From: Ophiura sarsii
Taxonomy: Eukaryota; Echinodermata; Ophiuroidea; Amphilepidida; Ophiuridae
Assembly (NCBI GenBank): GCA_035610835.1
Contig: CM069447.1
Span: 62,715,060-62,779,059, forward strand
Direction: 5' to 3'
Length of the DNA stretch: 64,000 nucleotides
Shown here: positions 1 to 11,949 of the stretch, in pieces
Layout: every line of letters begins with the position of its first letter
Position numbering within the stretch: position 1 is the stretch's first letter
Program-made: the position numbers and the translations under genes
Notes under the pieces: model-generated
Told to the model about the DNA's origin: nothing
The model's database searches: none
What the model saw: the letters and a program-made list of their open reading frames with translations, nothing else

Positions 1-570
1 CTCGCGCGATTATGGCAATACGCACGCGGTTATTGCCCCACGCTCGCGTCACGCATATGATGCAGAGCGCTTGCTACCTTCATATGCGCCCGCGTCCTTC
101 TGTACTTATTCGTTGCTGTAATGAGGCTTCGCCAATTTGGAACAGATCAAACTATAGAGAGGGGTGCTCGGTCGACGTATTGATGCATATTTATCAGGGA
201 TTAGTTCAGGGTGTCGGATATTTTTGCAAATACATTTTAGTGTCAACGGTGGCGCTCCATCATCAATAGGGTCACAAAGAATCAGCCATGATCCATGGAA
301 TGACGACGACGACGCCATCTTGGAAATGAATATATCTTAACTTTAGATGACCAATAAACCCTCCAACCCTAATCTGGTGATATGTTAGTCCCAATGAAAA
401 AATATTGGATTCTTCACTGACATTTGACCCTGGAATAGTGACCTTGCGTTTTTTAATTTGAAAAATAATGAACCATTTTGGGATTTCTTGTAAGAAAAGA
501 TTTACAAGGTCAACGTGTATTATTTCTGTATTTTTATAGTTTATACTCCAGACTTCCACTTACGTTTATA
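1..570. other. 5' flank, no gene seen
   Basis: I see no convincing gene. Short open frames on both strands here look like chance. The stretch may be upstream sequence or an intron of the PTB-ankyrin gene. Confidence 0.4.
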
Positions 571-748
571 CAGTAGTGTAGCCAGAGGGAGGGGGCGACG
601 ATCCTCCTCCCCACCAACCAATATTCGAGTCGTGTCGGCACTGTCAGCCCCCCCCCCCCCTCTCAAATTTATGACTCGGCGGCAATTCTCAAAAGTTGAC
701 AGCCTGGAAGTCCTTGTCGCCAATATGTAAAACCTAGCTACGTCACTG
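571..748. mobile_element. hAT-like miniature element (CAGTRGYGTAGC family)
   Basis: The left end reads CAGTAGTGTAGCC and the right end GCTACGTCACTG, an imperfect inverted pair. Next to the left end is a G-rich run, as in the clearer relative at 7808-8263. The flanks CGTTTATA and CGTTAAGA are only partly alike, so the 8-base target duplication has decayed. No coding capacity is seen. Ends beginning CAG and an 8-base duplication are typical of hAT elements. Confidence 0.6.
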
Positions 749-1126
749 CGTTAAGAAGTTGAAAAATGATAAAATGAATGAAGACCGGTGAAGTGGGAGG
801 GGTGACAGAGTTCCATTCATCACGTTGTATGTTATAAAGACAAAGTTGAGAAATTGATCGAAAAACTCAACATTACGACATTAATTTGTACGATACGTTA
901 TTATATTGAAAATGTCGAATTATGGCTTCCCATCTGCTGCATGAGAGGCTATTATAATGATTGAAATCACTGGAATGAAAATAACAAGTATTCTGCGAAT
1001 AGGTAACAACGACAGAAAAATATGGCTTCGGCGGATAAAAAAATACAAGAAGAAAACAGGTTGAAATGACTAACCTCTTCGATATATTCTATACTCAGTA
1101 TCAAAACTTATTTTCTTAATTTACAG
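749..1126. other. AT-rich stretch ending in a candidate splice acceptor
   Basis: No gene is seen. A pyrimidine-rich tract ending TTTACAG at about 1116-1126 could be the acceptor of the first coding exon, which would place an upstream non-coding exon outside or at the left of the window. Confidence 0.35.
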
Positions 1127-1186
1127 ATAATGGGCGGGAGAAAATGACGATACACAAACCACAATTATAACATAACAGTTGGTACA

Positions 1187-1564
1187 ATGATGGATCCTAG
1201 TGGCACCACCGTTATATACCTGGGTAACGGTGAGGTATGCAGTCCTGTTGACAACAAACACATCGAGGGGGTGGTCAGTCGTGTGTTACACCGTGCGTCG
1301 TTAGGACCGGCACCCCCGGATGAGAGTCGTCTGCTTCCTTGCGATGGATTTTCACGCGCCGTTAACATTGACTTGGCCGAAGATGAACCGGTCATGCGCA
1401 TTGTGGATCAAGACACGGGGTTGCCACTCTTATCGTGCAGGTGGGAGGGAATCGGTCAATGTTCTGTATGTCATACCTGGGATACGTGTTTCACGGTTGT
1501 TGTTGGGTGTGTGGAGGATCTGGACTGGAGCTGTTATGTTTTCAAATGCACATCGCGAAGACAG
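1187..1564 (+). CDS. Exon 1: PTB/PID-like domain
   Basis: The frame starts MMDPSGTTVIYLGNGEV and runs 126 codons to a good donor (CAG|GTATGT) at 1564/1565. The order of elements matches a phosphotyrosine-binding domain: a YLG strand near residue 11, a helix with GVVSRVLHRA, strands with VNIDL and MRIVDQDTG, an IGQCSVCHTW strand in the place of the ISFC-type strand, then CYVFKC before the C-terminal helix. That helix is completed by exon 2 (RRIVESIKYRM). PTB domains bind NPxY peptides or phospholipids at the membrane. The start is the first of two tandem ATGs; an upstream acceptor near 1126 suggests the exon also carries 5' UTR. A start in an earlier exon cannot be ruled out. Confidence 0.7.
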
Positions 1565-1924
1565 GTATGTAGTAGCTTATATTTTATAGGATAATATCTT
1601 GTTTGTCGTCCAGTAAGAGATATACGCATGCTCATAACTACTGAAATATACAATTGAGCTGTTTATTCCGTTAAATGACGACAAGATTTACATATTTTAC
1701 AGAGAGTTAGTAGCTCAGATTTTAATAACATCTTGTTTATCGTCCATACGCATGCTCATAACTAGTGAATTAAATAACATTTGCAAAATTCGGCAACGTT
1801 TATTCTATTAAATGAAGACAAACAAGATTGAGCTATTTTAGCTTTATAATATCTAACACGATTTATTTAGACCTTTGAACCATTTGTCAATTTTAATCCA
1901 TTTTCAATTTCAATCCATTTTATA

Positions 1925-2167
1925 TTAACACTTTCCACGCGGCTATTAGTTTTACCATTACAAAACAGATTTTTCATAAACCTTTCCCAACTTTCAAATA
2001 TATCTCTCAAGAATTACTGAACCAATACTAGGCATGTTTGTACCTATTTTAATACACTTGGTGATTCCAAATATAGTGATGAGATTCAATAATTTTGACA
2101 TTTTTAAAACATTATGTGAAATTTTGGAACTGTCGTCAGCAGACACCTGCCGCGTGGAAAGCGTTAA
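1925..2167 (+). mobile_element. TTAA-type miniature element, copy 1
   Basis: It begins TTAACACTTTCCACGCGG and ends CCGCGTGGAAAGCGTTAA, a terminal inverted repeat of about 18 bases that includes TTAA at both edges. It is 243 bases long and non-coding. TTAA at both borders suggests a piggyBac-like, TTAA-inserting transposase, which is inferred from the ends only. Other copies lie at 3317, 9457, 13728 and 14786. Confidence 0.8.
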
Positions 2168-3316
2168 GTTCATGATCACGCATTAATCAATTCGGGTTGT
2201 TGCACACACATAAAACATTCTAATCTATGCCGCCAAGATGTGTTATGAATGCCTTAGCGTTCTGGAAGCGGTAAATCCACACTCTGCTTGGCGATATCAC
2301 GATCGTCTGGCGATTGCCAATTAGGCATCAAACTCAGAGTAACGACTTCTATTTTTTTTAATTCTATCGGAAGGTCTATACTTTGAATTATATCAGTTGG
2401 ATATAATGTATAGTTAACTTAACAATTCATTTTGTGGTTTTTAGTATTTATCAGATTCATTTTAGTCCTTTGAATCTTTAAAATTGGAATATTTGTAGAA
2501 TTTGACAAAGGATTAGACAAAGTGTTGAAATTGAAAGTGTATCGCATGGATTAAAAAACATTGCTTTTTTTTGGCTCTTTGAAGAAACAGTTTTATATAC
2601 TTGACAGCATAATCAAGTAAAGTTTATAATTTTCCCCTTCATGAAATTATAACCGTTGAGAGAAAGTCTCAAATTTAAACAAATCAATTCTTAAAAATGA
2701 TCAAATAATAATGTCAAATACAACATCATTTTACACTTCTAGTAAAACATTTGTATAGAAAGTGTAAATGTACCACTTTGTATAGCTCTAGCATATTCGT
2801 AGCCTAGGATGAAACGTGTAGCGCGCATGACATAAATTGCCCGACTAGGAGCGCTATTAATTCGGTCTGGTAAACCTATTGTTATCAATTACTACGAAAT
2901 GATTGCCTAGTTGTATATTTAAATTCGAGCGGTACTTCTTGGTAACTGCATGGGTGAGTTTCCATTATGTTGCAAATTACATCCACGCTCATGCGTTTAA
3001 ACTACTCAATGGGCTTTGCAATACAGCCGGTTGGTTGCACACGAGAATTATGTCATATAGCAACCAGCTTTGATGGAAGGCGAATATTTAAATTTAGTGC
3101 CGGTTTTTAGGGCAACAATTTATAGCGATGCTAAGCGGGCCTTGTAGCGTAATGCTTTACTTCCAAAGAAGGTTTCTTGAGCAACTCCAGCATGCTTCAC
3201 TTTCATCACATCACCAGTGGTTTCTGTTCCCAGTGTCTACTGGTTCCCATTATTTTTTTAACATTACATTGCAAGGAAAGGCTTACAACCGTAATAACGT
3301 TGCTATACGAAGGTCT

Positions 3317-3563
3317 TTAACGCTTTCCACGCGGCTATTATTTTTACCATACACAAAACAGATTTTTCAGAAACCTTTCATAATTTTCAAAGTCTATCTC
3401 AAAGATTACTGACCAAACACTAGGCATGTGTGTACTTATTTCAATGCATTTCTCATGGTGATTCCAAATATGGTAATGAAATACAGTAATTTTGACATTT
3501 TTGAAACATTTCGTGAAATTTTGTAATGTCGTCTGCAGCTGCCTGCCGCGTGGAAAGTGTTAA
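3317..3563 (+). mobile_element. TTAA-type miniature element, copy 2
   Basis: It has the same ends and interior as the copy at 1925 (TTAACGCTTTCCACGCGG to CCGCGTGGAAAGTGTTAA), in the same orientation, 247 bases. The interior carries the shared ACTAGGCATG segment. Confidence 0.8.
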
Positions 3564-5508
3564 GAAATCCCTTTCTGTAAGTAGTATATACTTCAATCCA
3601 GTCCTCTGCTGATTTTCTTCAAGATCCTTTATGTTTTGAATACGACATTATGTACACTTTGGTTGGAATATGGGGTCGAGTGATGCCTTCTTTAGCATAT
3701 GGGTCAAGCGTATCGCATGGATTAAAAAAAACCATTGTTTTTTGGCTCTTTGAAGAAACAATTTGATAATATAGGCCCTAATTAAATGCAATCTCTTTTG
3801 GCGCTTTGAAGAAACGATTTTACATATTAATCAAGTACAGTTTTCAATTTCCCACTATAGTTATCAATTTCGCCACTTTTAACCTATTAGAAGGTTGAAT
3901 TCAGACGACCTTAACCTGGTAATTACTTAAACACATTGTTTGATTTTTTGTTGTGATCTGGGGAAAAGTCATGGGCACAATCAGTGCTATTTCTAGATTC
4001 ACAGACGTTGGCCGGTGTATGTACCCATTTCAGTAAAGGTAATATCTTCAAATTGAGGGAGAGGCAGTTCCCCGGATGCTTCCCTGTGTCTTGAATCATA
4101 ATTTCATATCCAGAATAGTGACGAAGTTCTCTCGTGCCGTTGTCCAAATTGATTTTCTTTCTACATTAATCCTCATTTATACAAGAAGGATAAAACTCTA
4201 TGAAGAAATGATGATGTGTCACTTGTTAATGTGGCACGTTTGAATAGCGCGCTTTTGTGCTTGTGTAGTTTAAGTTCATGGATGGACGCATAATGTTGGG
4301 ATGTGTTGCCTCGCCGCTATTGGTGTTCATGACACCAATAGCATCTAAAAGATACTAATATCGCCTTGATTGATCCATTGTGGTTCCTCTAATGTGAAAT
4401 GGAATAGGTCCAAATCAATAACCGATCGGCCAATATTTATGAATATACTACTTGCACAAGAAATTGTATTCCCTTTACTTCTTAAGGCCACTTCCAAAAA
4501 TAATTCGATTCTCGTTGCCTTCCCTCCTCACTTTCTGAGATGAGGCCAACTTTGTTTTTCTTTTTTTAATTTTCCAAAAATTATTGAGTTTCTAATACTG
4601 AAATTTTAATGGTAGATAGGCCTAATTATTCATTATCAACTACAGGTACTTTCAGGCGTTTATATATAATTCTAAGGGTAAGGAAATAAATCAAATAAGA
4701 GCCTCACCGTTTTCCTGATGCTGCTAAAAGATGTTGACAATAATTATACAGTTTGCATGAAAACAGCCATATTTATGTATCAATTTTGTAAAAAAATGAA
4801 AATAAAAACCGCCCTCCCTCTTCACTATTCGAAGGCCAGTGCTACGACATGTACAAGAATCTAATAATTAAATTTCAAGTGGCCTTCTAATAATGTGAGA
4901 CAACAAACTGGGTCAGAGCACTTAAGATGTTTATGACTAACAGCACATTAAGGACAGTTTTTAACATGACATACGTCCGCGATAACTCGGATAAACCCAC
5001 TTAGCGATCAGATTCGCTGGAAATTTGACATCATTCATTTGTGTGTATTTTTACGGGGGTGACTACTCACATTTGATGTTGGTAGATTGAACGCTTGAAA
5101 GTCAACCTATGGACCACCCATTTTAGGGGGAAGCTCAGAAAATTCGGCCAACTTCACACAGAAATGTTTTAAGATTTTAACTTAAGTCGGCACATATTGA
5201 CAATTTTTAAAACAAGTTTCTACAAGATTGGGTGCCATTGAGCCAAAATGGACGTAATCATATTATTATAATAATGTTAGAACATTTTGCAAATAAGACC
5301 CATTGATTAGGGGGTAAGGAATATCGATGACTCCAAATTGTCACAAGTGCAATCAATGTTTCGAGTACGCTTCATATATGGCAATTTGTACATATACAGA
5401 GTACCTTCCCCCGCCCGCCTTTCCCCTCCCCTCCCGCTCTCTAAGATGTATAAACTTGATCTGACCTTACTCTATCTTTTCGTTTTTATTTATTCTTACA
5501 CATTCCAG

Positions 5509-7107
5509 TCACGTCGCATTGTTGAATCCATCAAGTACCGCATGGATAATCCAGTGGATGATAACGAAGATAGCGACGCTAGGCGAAGCAGTCTTCAGGC
5601 TGGTAACGATCTCGCAAACCCGGGCAACAGTCTCAAAAGAACAAGCAGTCTATCCCCGCGACCACGTCCTGGGCACGAGATACGTCGACATCCATCCGAT
5701 AGGCTAAGTCCCGTACCCGCAGCTCGTAGGTTATCAGGTCGAGGAGGACGGTCCTTCAAAAGACGGGATGATTCGAGAAGACTCAAAAGTCTGCCGTGTA
5801 TCGCGGCATTAACCATCAATATGTCCCTTCTGGTGCGACAATTTCAGGCGGTTAGCGGTGATGCAAGAGCTGATGCTGATCTATTAAAACTTGCACTGGA
5901 AAGCAACGATGTTACCACTGTTTCCCGAGTTTTGGATCATCATTACGATCTATTTAACGTGGATTACAACGTTACGACGGGTAGTGGTGAAGGTCCCAAC
6001 AGGACCAGAAAATTAAGCGATAGTTTGACTGTTCAGGTGCTACTAAACCAGAGTAAGGCGTTGATTGGCCAGCTAGAAAAAGGACAGGAAGCAGACGATA
6101 ATGTGCATGATGGGAAGATGGTACCTAATATATACCACAATGCACTGCATCTGGCTGTCTTGAACGGCGCAGCTGATGTTGTTAGATTATTGCTGAAATG
6201 TGGAGTGGATCCAAATTGCGATGGGTTAGATGTTGGGGATCGATATAACGATCGTGTCCGACGCTTCAGCGCCAGCAGCGATGGAAGCGAAAGGGGAGTA
6301 GTAACAGTGTTCGAAACACAGAACACAATGATCGTCGTTCTTCGAGTGCAATACGGGACTTCTTTCTTAAACCAAGTTTGTTTTTAGCCGTCCGCATGGG
6401 CAACCCTATGGTGGTCAAGATGCTGTTGAGCTATGGTGCAAGAGTAGACGGTAAAGATCATGAAGGAAGAACTGCTTTACATGTAGCGGCAAATGGGCTA
6501 AGTGACAGATGGGAATGCGCGGTACAACTTTTAGAGTACGGCGCAAGGATATTAGAAGCTGACGATAGTGGACATCGGCCTGTAGATAGCGCTCCCGGGT
6601 TGACACTCCTACAACTACGAGTAGTACAAGACACTCTGGTGGCTTTTAATCCCCATTCGTTAGCGGGAGAAGAGAGTCCATCACGTAGACGCAGCTCGTC
6701 ACGTGATAGTAGGAAGGTTTCCCTTGGATTGCTAGCTATACCGAGATTAGTTGCCAGGGTAACGCGGTCCCGTTCGCCAGCTCACAAGGAACGTTCCAAC
6801 ACCGTCTGCTACATACCAAGTTTACAACATGATGTGGATCATACGGGGGAAGACACGTTTCATGATAAACGTGTACGGAAGACGAGTTTGTGGGGTTGGC
6901 TAGACCGACGTAGGAAATCACGTGATGAATTCAAGCACGTGGAGGATCAGTGCGATAGTAATACGAGTTCTACAGGGACTTTGGGTGAAAAGGGACCGAC
7001 AGGGGTACAGGGACCGACGGGGGGTAAGGTGCCGACGGTACCTCAGGAAATACTTGTCAACGGGGAGAATGTCGACAATACAATTGCTCAGAGTGGACTA
7101 GATGAAG
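5509..7107 (+). CDS. Exon 2: PTB C-terminal helix, basic linker, ankyrin repeats (frameshifted)
   Basis: The acceptor CATTCCAG is at 5508 and the donor GATGAAG|GTGAGT at 7107/7108. The first residues (SRRIVESIKYRMDN) finish the PTB helix. A basic serine/proline/arginine-rich linker follows. Ankyrin-like repeats start with NALHLAVLNGAADVVRLLLK near 6142, then LFLAVRMGNPMVVKMLLSYG near 6384, GRTALHVAANG near 6468 and a repeat ending ILEADDSGHRPVD. The tail is serine/arginine-rich. The frame changes near 6290-6298 within GAAAGGGGAGTAGT: upstream the protein reads in one frame to SDGSERG, downstream it reads SSNSVRNTEHNDRRSSS in another. One G missing from the G run would explain this, through assembly error or true mutation. 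Without a correction the exon stops at 6387. Confidence 0.7.
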
Positions 7108-7240
7108 GTGAGTACAAATATTGATGGTTCCATATTCTATAGGCATTTAATTTTGAGTTTTAACAATTCTTGAAAGGTTTTCCAGCCTTCAACATGTTCA
7201 AATACACGTGTATGGAAGCATACGTGTGTCATTTGTTTAA

Positions 7241-7487
7241 GTGACCTAAACCCCAGATAAGGCGGGCCTTATCCGGGGTTACGATTCTAAACCCCAGATA
7301 AGTGACCTAAATCCCAGATAAGGCGACTTATCCGGGGTTTAGGATCGTAAACCCCAGATAAGTGACCTAAACCCCAGATAAGGCGACTTATCCGGGGTTT
7401 ACGATCCTAAACCCCAGATAAGTGACCTAAACCCCGGATAAGTCGACTTATCTGGGGTTTAGGTCACTTATCTTGGTTTAGGAAATA
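7241..7487. repeat. 60-base tandem repeat of paired AAACCCCAGATAAG motifs
   Basis: The motif TAAACCCCAGATAAG alternates with its reverse complement CTTATCCGGGGTTTA in about 3.5 units of 60 bases, so each unit can fold on itself. It lies in intron 2, 130 bases after exon 2. Confidence 0.8.
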
Positions 7488-7807
7488 CAAAAATAGCCTA
7501 ATGAAAACGTAAGCTAATCGGTCGTGACAAATCTTTTGCCCTCGTGGCCTTAATATAACAAGCGGGGTGACGTTCCATTCCCGTTAATGTCTAGATTGAA
7601 AGATAGAAAACGAGGATATTCGACATTTTAGAGATGTTCTTTTTTAGGAACGAAGGAGTCCTCTCAGACGCGCCTGTTAGATCTTGAGCATATTTCAAAC
7701 GGAATTGTATAGAACATTTATAAGTCCCATATAGAATCATCAATGTTGACCGAAAAGGATATATATTCAAAATAACACTCCATGTACCATTTGCGGTCAG
7801 CTGAAAG

Positions 7808-8263
7808 CAGTGGCGTAGCTCAGGGGGGGGGGGGGGGGGGGGGGGGGGAGGGGGGGGGGGGGGGAGGGGGGGGGGGGGGGGGGGCAGGGGGGGGGGGCAA
7901 ATTTCCCCTGACGGGAAAAACCCATTTGTGCCCCGCCCCCAAAACCCATTTGTGCCCCCGCCCCAGCCCCTCTAAAAAAAATTAATAAAGGGAAAAAAAG
8001 AAAATAGGGAAAAAAAACGAGATTGCGTGCGGGGTACTTGTTTTGTGTGGGCATATTCAGCTCAAATAGTCAAATATAAGGCAAAATTGTACATATAGTA
8101 CATGTACTGTGCGATTTTTTTTTGACCGTGCGAAATTTTTTGACCTCCCCCCCCCCCACTTACGTGAAAATCACGAGTTGGTGACTTGGAAAAATGTGGG
8201 GCAACCTTTTACGAAAATTTCAGAAATCTTGCCCCCCTGAAAAAAATCCCAGCTACGCCACTG
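7808..8263. mobile_element. hAT-like miniature element with long G tract
   Basis: The ends are CAGTGGCGTAGCT and AGCTACGCCACTG, a perfect 13-base inverted pair. The 8-base sequence GCTGAAAG flanks it on both sides (7800-7807 and 8264-8271), a clear target-site duplication. A G tract of about 80 bases follows the left end, and a C tract lies near 8147. No transposase is encoded. CAG ends plus 8-base duplications mark hAT elements. Confidence 0.88.
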
Positions 8264-8271
8264 GCTGAAAG

Positions 8272-10057
8272 GTCTCTGCAATCTCCGGTTATGTGTCGAA
8301 TTATGAAAACGCTCTAGGATGGGGTTAATGACTCCAATCCATTTGACCGTGTTACAAACGTAGGATTTTATCGCCCAAATCGGGCTTCCTTGAAAGAGTG
8401 TGATTATTGTGAACAACAATTCTGACGTTGTTTCTCCAAGAAACTGAGGTCGTATTGACCTTTGTACGTGTGTGTGTTTAGGACAAGACGAGGTTTCGAC
8501 TTGGCGATAGTCCGCCAATAAGAACACTGCTGCTGAGATGCTCATTTGCCCATCACTGCGAATGTCCTTCTTGACAGACTACTTCACGCGCGCGACTACA
8601 TCGATTGCGTAGTTACATTACTTTCTGATGGAAGTGAAATGGAATCCATACTAGAGGCATAGCCAAGGGAAGAGGACAGTGTGCCCTCTGTCCATTCCCC
8701 TCCCCTTGAAATCATATTGAAAAGAAAATCTGGTTGAAATCAGCCAACTTTGGACCCTTTTCAGTTTTCCCCTTCCGACTGGGACCACTTTCGTCACAAT
8801 TGGGTCTTTCCCCCTCTGAATGAATGGTCTGTCTACACCAGCTGCATACTTGCCAATTTGGTTTATTAGGCTTTGGCTACTTTCCCCACATATCAGGCCA
8901 GTTTGGGCGCACAGTTATCGGTAAGACTGCTTAACCGTGTTATCATCCTCTCAACCGTTGAACTTGGTAATATGACAGTGATGCTATCCATCGTCAATCG
9001 ATTTTATTAACGTTTTACTGCTAACTACCGTAAACAGACGACATTTTCAGCCGGAATTTTCAATTTTGTACCGAAAAAATATGAGATTTTCCTGATTTGT
9101 AGCATTTTTTTAAAACAATTTCTACGCAATTTTTTGAAATCAGTATGAAACTGGTTTCAAAAGTCCAAACATGTCCAGTGTTAGAATAACCATGATAATA
9201 GTTTATGAGATTAAAGTGGAATCTTGAGGTTAAATTATTTCTTCTTGCGTACCAAAAAAATGTCATCGGAGAATTCTAGTCTGGGTAAATAATTGGTGAA
9301 GATAGATAATGTTTCTCATAGTGATTGGCAGATTAGGCCATAATTGGAGAAAAAATATTAACTTCCCGTCTGATAGATTTTAAAATGAAACATTCTGGTA
9401 TCGTTTTTTAAATTTTCCGTTTTAACATTTTGATTGGGTTTTTTAAATACATTTCCTTAACACTTTCCACGCGGATAGTAGTTTTTCCATTATACAAAAC
9501 TTTAATTAATTACTTAACCAATACTAGGCATGTTTGTACATATTTTAAATTATTGCTCATGGTTATTCCAAATATGATTATGAAATTCAATAATTTTGAT
9601 TTATTCATCTTTTATGTTTGTATAAAATTCTACCGATTTTTAGAGTATTTTTTAAGAAAATCCACATTTGCATCGACTGAAAAATGATAGAAAATAGATC
9701 AAAACAATACCAAAATGGGTTGTACTAAGTCATCTCTGATTAAGTACAACTATAAAGGCATTGTTTTTTCTTTCACATCCTAAGCATTAGCATAGCCCTA
9801 AAAAATCATAGAAGAGACAAAAACAACGCCAAAAAAGTGTTGTATCTTTTCTTTTTATTATGTACTAAACAAGTTTTATTTTTATTTTTGACCATAACTC
9901 ATCTCTACTTTTTAACGCTATCGGATATTTTGAGATAACTAAAAAACCTCTTATAGTGTCAGCTTACTATGGAATTATTTTCATTTCTAAATGAAATTGT
10001 TTAAATTATCTTCGTCTGAATTTGACGACCTAGACTGATAAAGTTACAACGCATATT
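8272..10057 (+). other. Intron 2 sequence, no gene seen
   Basis: AT-rich intronic sequence. It contains only a truncated TTAA-type miniature element at 9457-9605 and fragments resembling the G-rich hAT-like family near 8640-8710. Confidence 0.5.
9457..9605 (+). mobile_element. TTAA-type miniature element, copy 3, truncated
   Basis: It starts TTAACACTTTCCACGCGG and keeps the central ACTAGGCATG segment, but the match is lost near 9605 and the right terminal repeat is missing. Confidence 0.7.
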
Positions 10058-10226
10058 GGGCTATTCCAGTTAATATGCATACACCCCCTATGGGAGATAT
10101 GACCTTAATATTCCACACAGGGAGTAAAGATTTCAAATGGTGTCACCCACGCAGGAAATCTCACTTGAAATTCATACTCCCTGTGCATTCCTTGATAGGG
10201 GTGTATGGTTGCTAATGGAATAGCCC
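10058..10226. mobile_element. 169-base miniature element with GGGCTATTCC ends
   Basis: Left end GGGCTATTCCAGTTAATATG and right end GGAATAGCCC form an inverted pair, extended by CATACACCCCCTAT and ATAGGGGTGTATG just inside. ATT flanks both ends, a possible 3-base duplication. The outer flanks (10024-10051 and 10230-10257) are themselves direct repeats containing CTAGACTGATA. Confidence 0.75.
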
Positions 10227-10299
10227 ATTTGATGATCTAGACTGATACAGTTACGACGGACATAAGATTGGTTTATACAGGGTGTCACAAATTATCGTT

Positions 10300-11195
10300 T
10301 AACATATTATATATTATTTTATATTATATGTAATATAATATAAAGCAGTTTACCAACTTACGGTGTTTTACAATAGACAATATAACAACAAATATTAACA
10401 ACCACCGGAGAATGTCCCAACGAAAAATAAGCAAGGACATTCACCGGCGGGGAATTGAAGGGTTAACCCCGGTCTACTGATTACTAGCCAGGCGCTATTT
10501 GATTTATTCCGTTTCCTCTTGTATCATTTTATGCGATCCCTACCGTGTTTGGCCACTTATCTTATGTTATTGTGTTACGTGTGTATTGTAAAACCCCGTC
10601 GCTTATACACTTATACACCGCTGTTTCTACACTGTAAAAACAAACGTTTGACTATTTATAAACACTACAACACGTTTATTTGTTGTTGTTTACGTGTAAA
10701 GGTATAGGAGGTCGTTTACGATAAACGGGTTGCATAAACGCTACAACGTGTTGATACGTTTATTAACTGTTATCAAAAACGTGTTTATACCAGCAATCAT
10801 GTGTTTATAATTGCTGGTATAAACACGTTTTTGATAACAGTTAATAAACGTATCAACGCGTTGTAGCGTTTATGCAACCCGTTTATCTTTAACAACCTCC
10901 TATACCTTTACACGTAAACAACAACAAATAAACGTGTTGTAGTGTTTATCAATAATCAAACGTTTGTTTTTACAGTGTACTTGCCGTTTACCAGCATGAC
11001 CGGTGGCTTAGTGGTTATAGCGCCTGGCTATTGATCAGGAGACCGGTGTTCAATTCCCCGCAGGTGAATGTCCTTCCTTTTTTTCGTTGGGATGTTCTTC
11101 GGTGGTTGCTAATATTTGTTGTTATATTGTCTATTGTAAAACACCGTAGGTTGGTAAACTGCGTTTAATATATGTAATATAAAATAATATATCGT
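10300..11195. repeat. 0.9 kb foldback structure with tRNA-derived arms
   Basis: An inner palindrome (10629-10978) has two arms of about 168 bases around a 12-base loop at 10798-10809. Outer arms (about 10300-10499 and 11015-11195) are also inverted. The right outer arm holds an A-box-like GTGGCTTAGTGG (11003-11014) and a B-box-like GGTGTTCAATTCC (11045-11057), spaced as in a tRNA; the left arm carries the inverted equivalent (CGCCTGG and the B-box half) without the A box. This suggests two head-to-head copies of a tRNA-derived SINE, or a foldback element that captured one. It lies in intron 2. Confidence 0.75.
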
Positions 11196-11430
11196 TTAAC
11201 AGTTTGTAAATTCTAAAAGTTCATTTTCGGTGCTGAATAGAGTTTAAATTTTGTTTTTAAATTGATGTCAATGAGTGAGAGTGATTAAATTATCAAACAC
11301 AATATCATTTGGGTGAAAAGGGTGTCTTGGCAATCTTAGATATACGTACCCCAACTTATAGGACTGTCCCCTCCCCGGGTACTAATCTTAGTCGCAGTCT
11401 CATTGTAACTGTGTTTTTTTTCCCACTCAG

Positions 11431-11621
11431 ATGCCGACTGTGAAGCCTTTGCAACCGATAGAAGCCTTCTCATTGTACAGCGTTTGTCCGCCAATCCTGA
11501 ATGTCTATGCGCCCTCATCGACCGGCTTCCCGTCTGTATTTCTAAATTGATCGGATTGGCTGAGAGTTTAGGCGGCCATTTTGGATTGTGTCTTAGTAAT
11601 TTATTGAATAATCTTTTACAG
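11431..11621 (+). CDS. Exon 3 of PTB-ankyrin gene
   Basis: The acceptor TTTTCCCACTCAG ends at 11430 and the donor CAG|GTGGGT is at 11621/11622. Entering in phase 1 with the G left by exon 2 gives 64 codons without a stop: DADCEAFATDRSLLIVQRL, then NPECLCALIDRLPVCI and LGGHFGLCLSNLLNNLLQ. The leucine spacing suggests helical hairpins of the alpha-solenoid sort, but I recognise no named domain. Exit phase is 0, matching exon 4. Confidence 0.65.
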
Positions 11622-11949
11622 GTGGGTTTGATTTTGTATTGTTCTTTAGTGTTTGTTTATAGTTTGTTTGTTTGTTGGGAGGGGGTGTTTGTTTGTTGGT
11701 TGGGGTTTTGTTCGTTTGTTTGTTTTGGTGTTCAGTGTTTGAATTACAAAAAAATAACAATAAAGAATAACTTGCACATGACTCACATATCTACTATTAA
11801 AACAAGTGAAGTGTATTTCCCGACATTTGCTGTTTTGACGCATTCGTAAGCGACGTATGGGCGAACATCGCTCTATCGTGAAAATAAACTAATTTTTACA
11901 CCTAATTTAAACGAATATGAAACTAGTATCCACAAATGTGAGCGGCACT

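Larger units (their letters stand above)
1565..5508 (+). other. Intron 1
   Basis: Donor GTATGT at 1565 and acceptor CATTCCAG ending at 5508, phase 0 on both sides. It contains two copies of the 245-base TTAA miniature element (1925-2167 and 3317-3563). The rest is AT-rich and I see no gene in it. Confidence 0.6.

Noticed and set aside
7782..8054. Glycine- or proline-rich frames over the G tract
   Set aside because: They are translations of the poly-G run inside a hAT-like miniature element.
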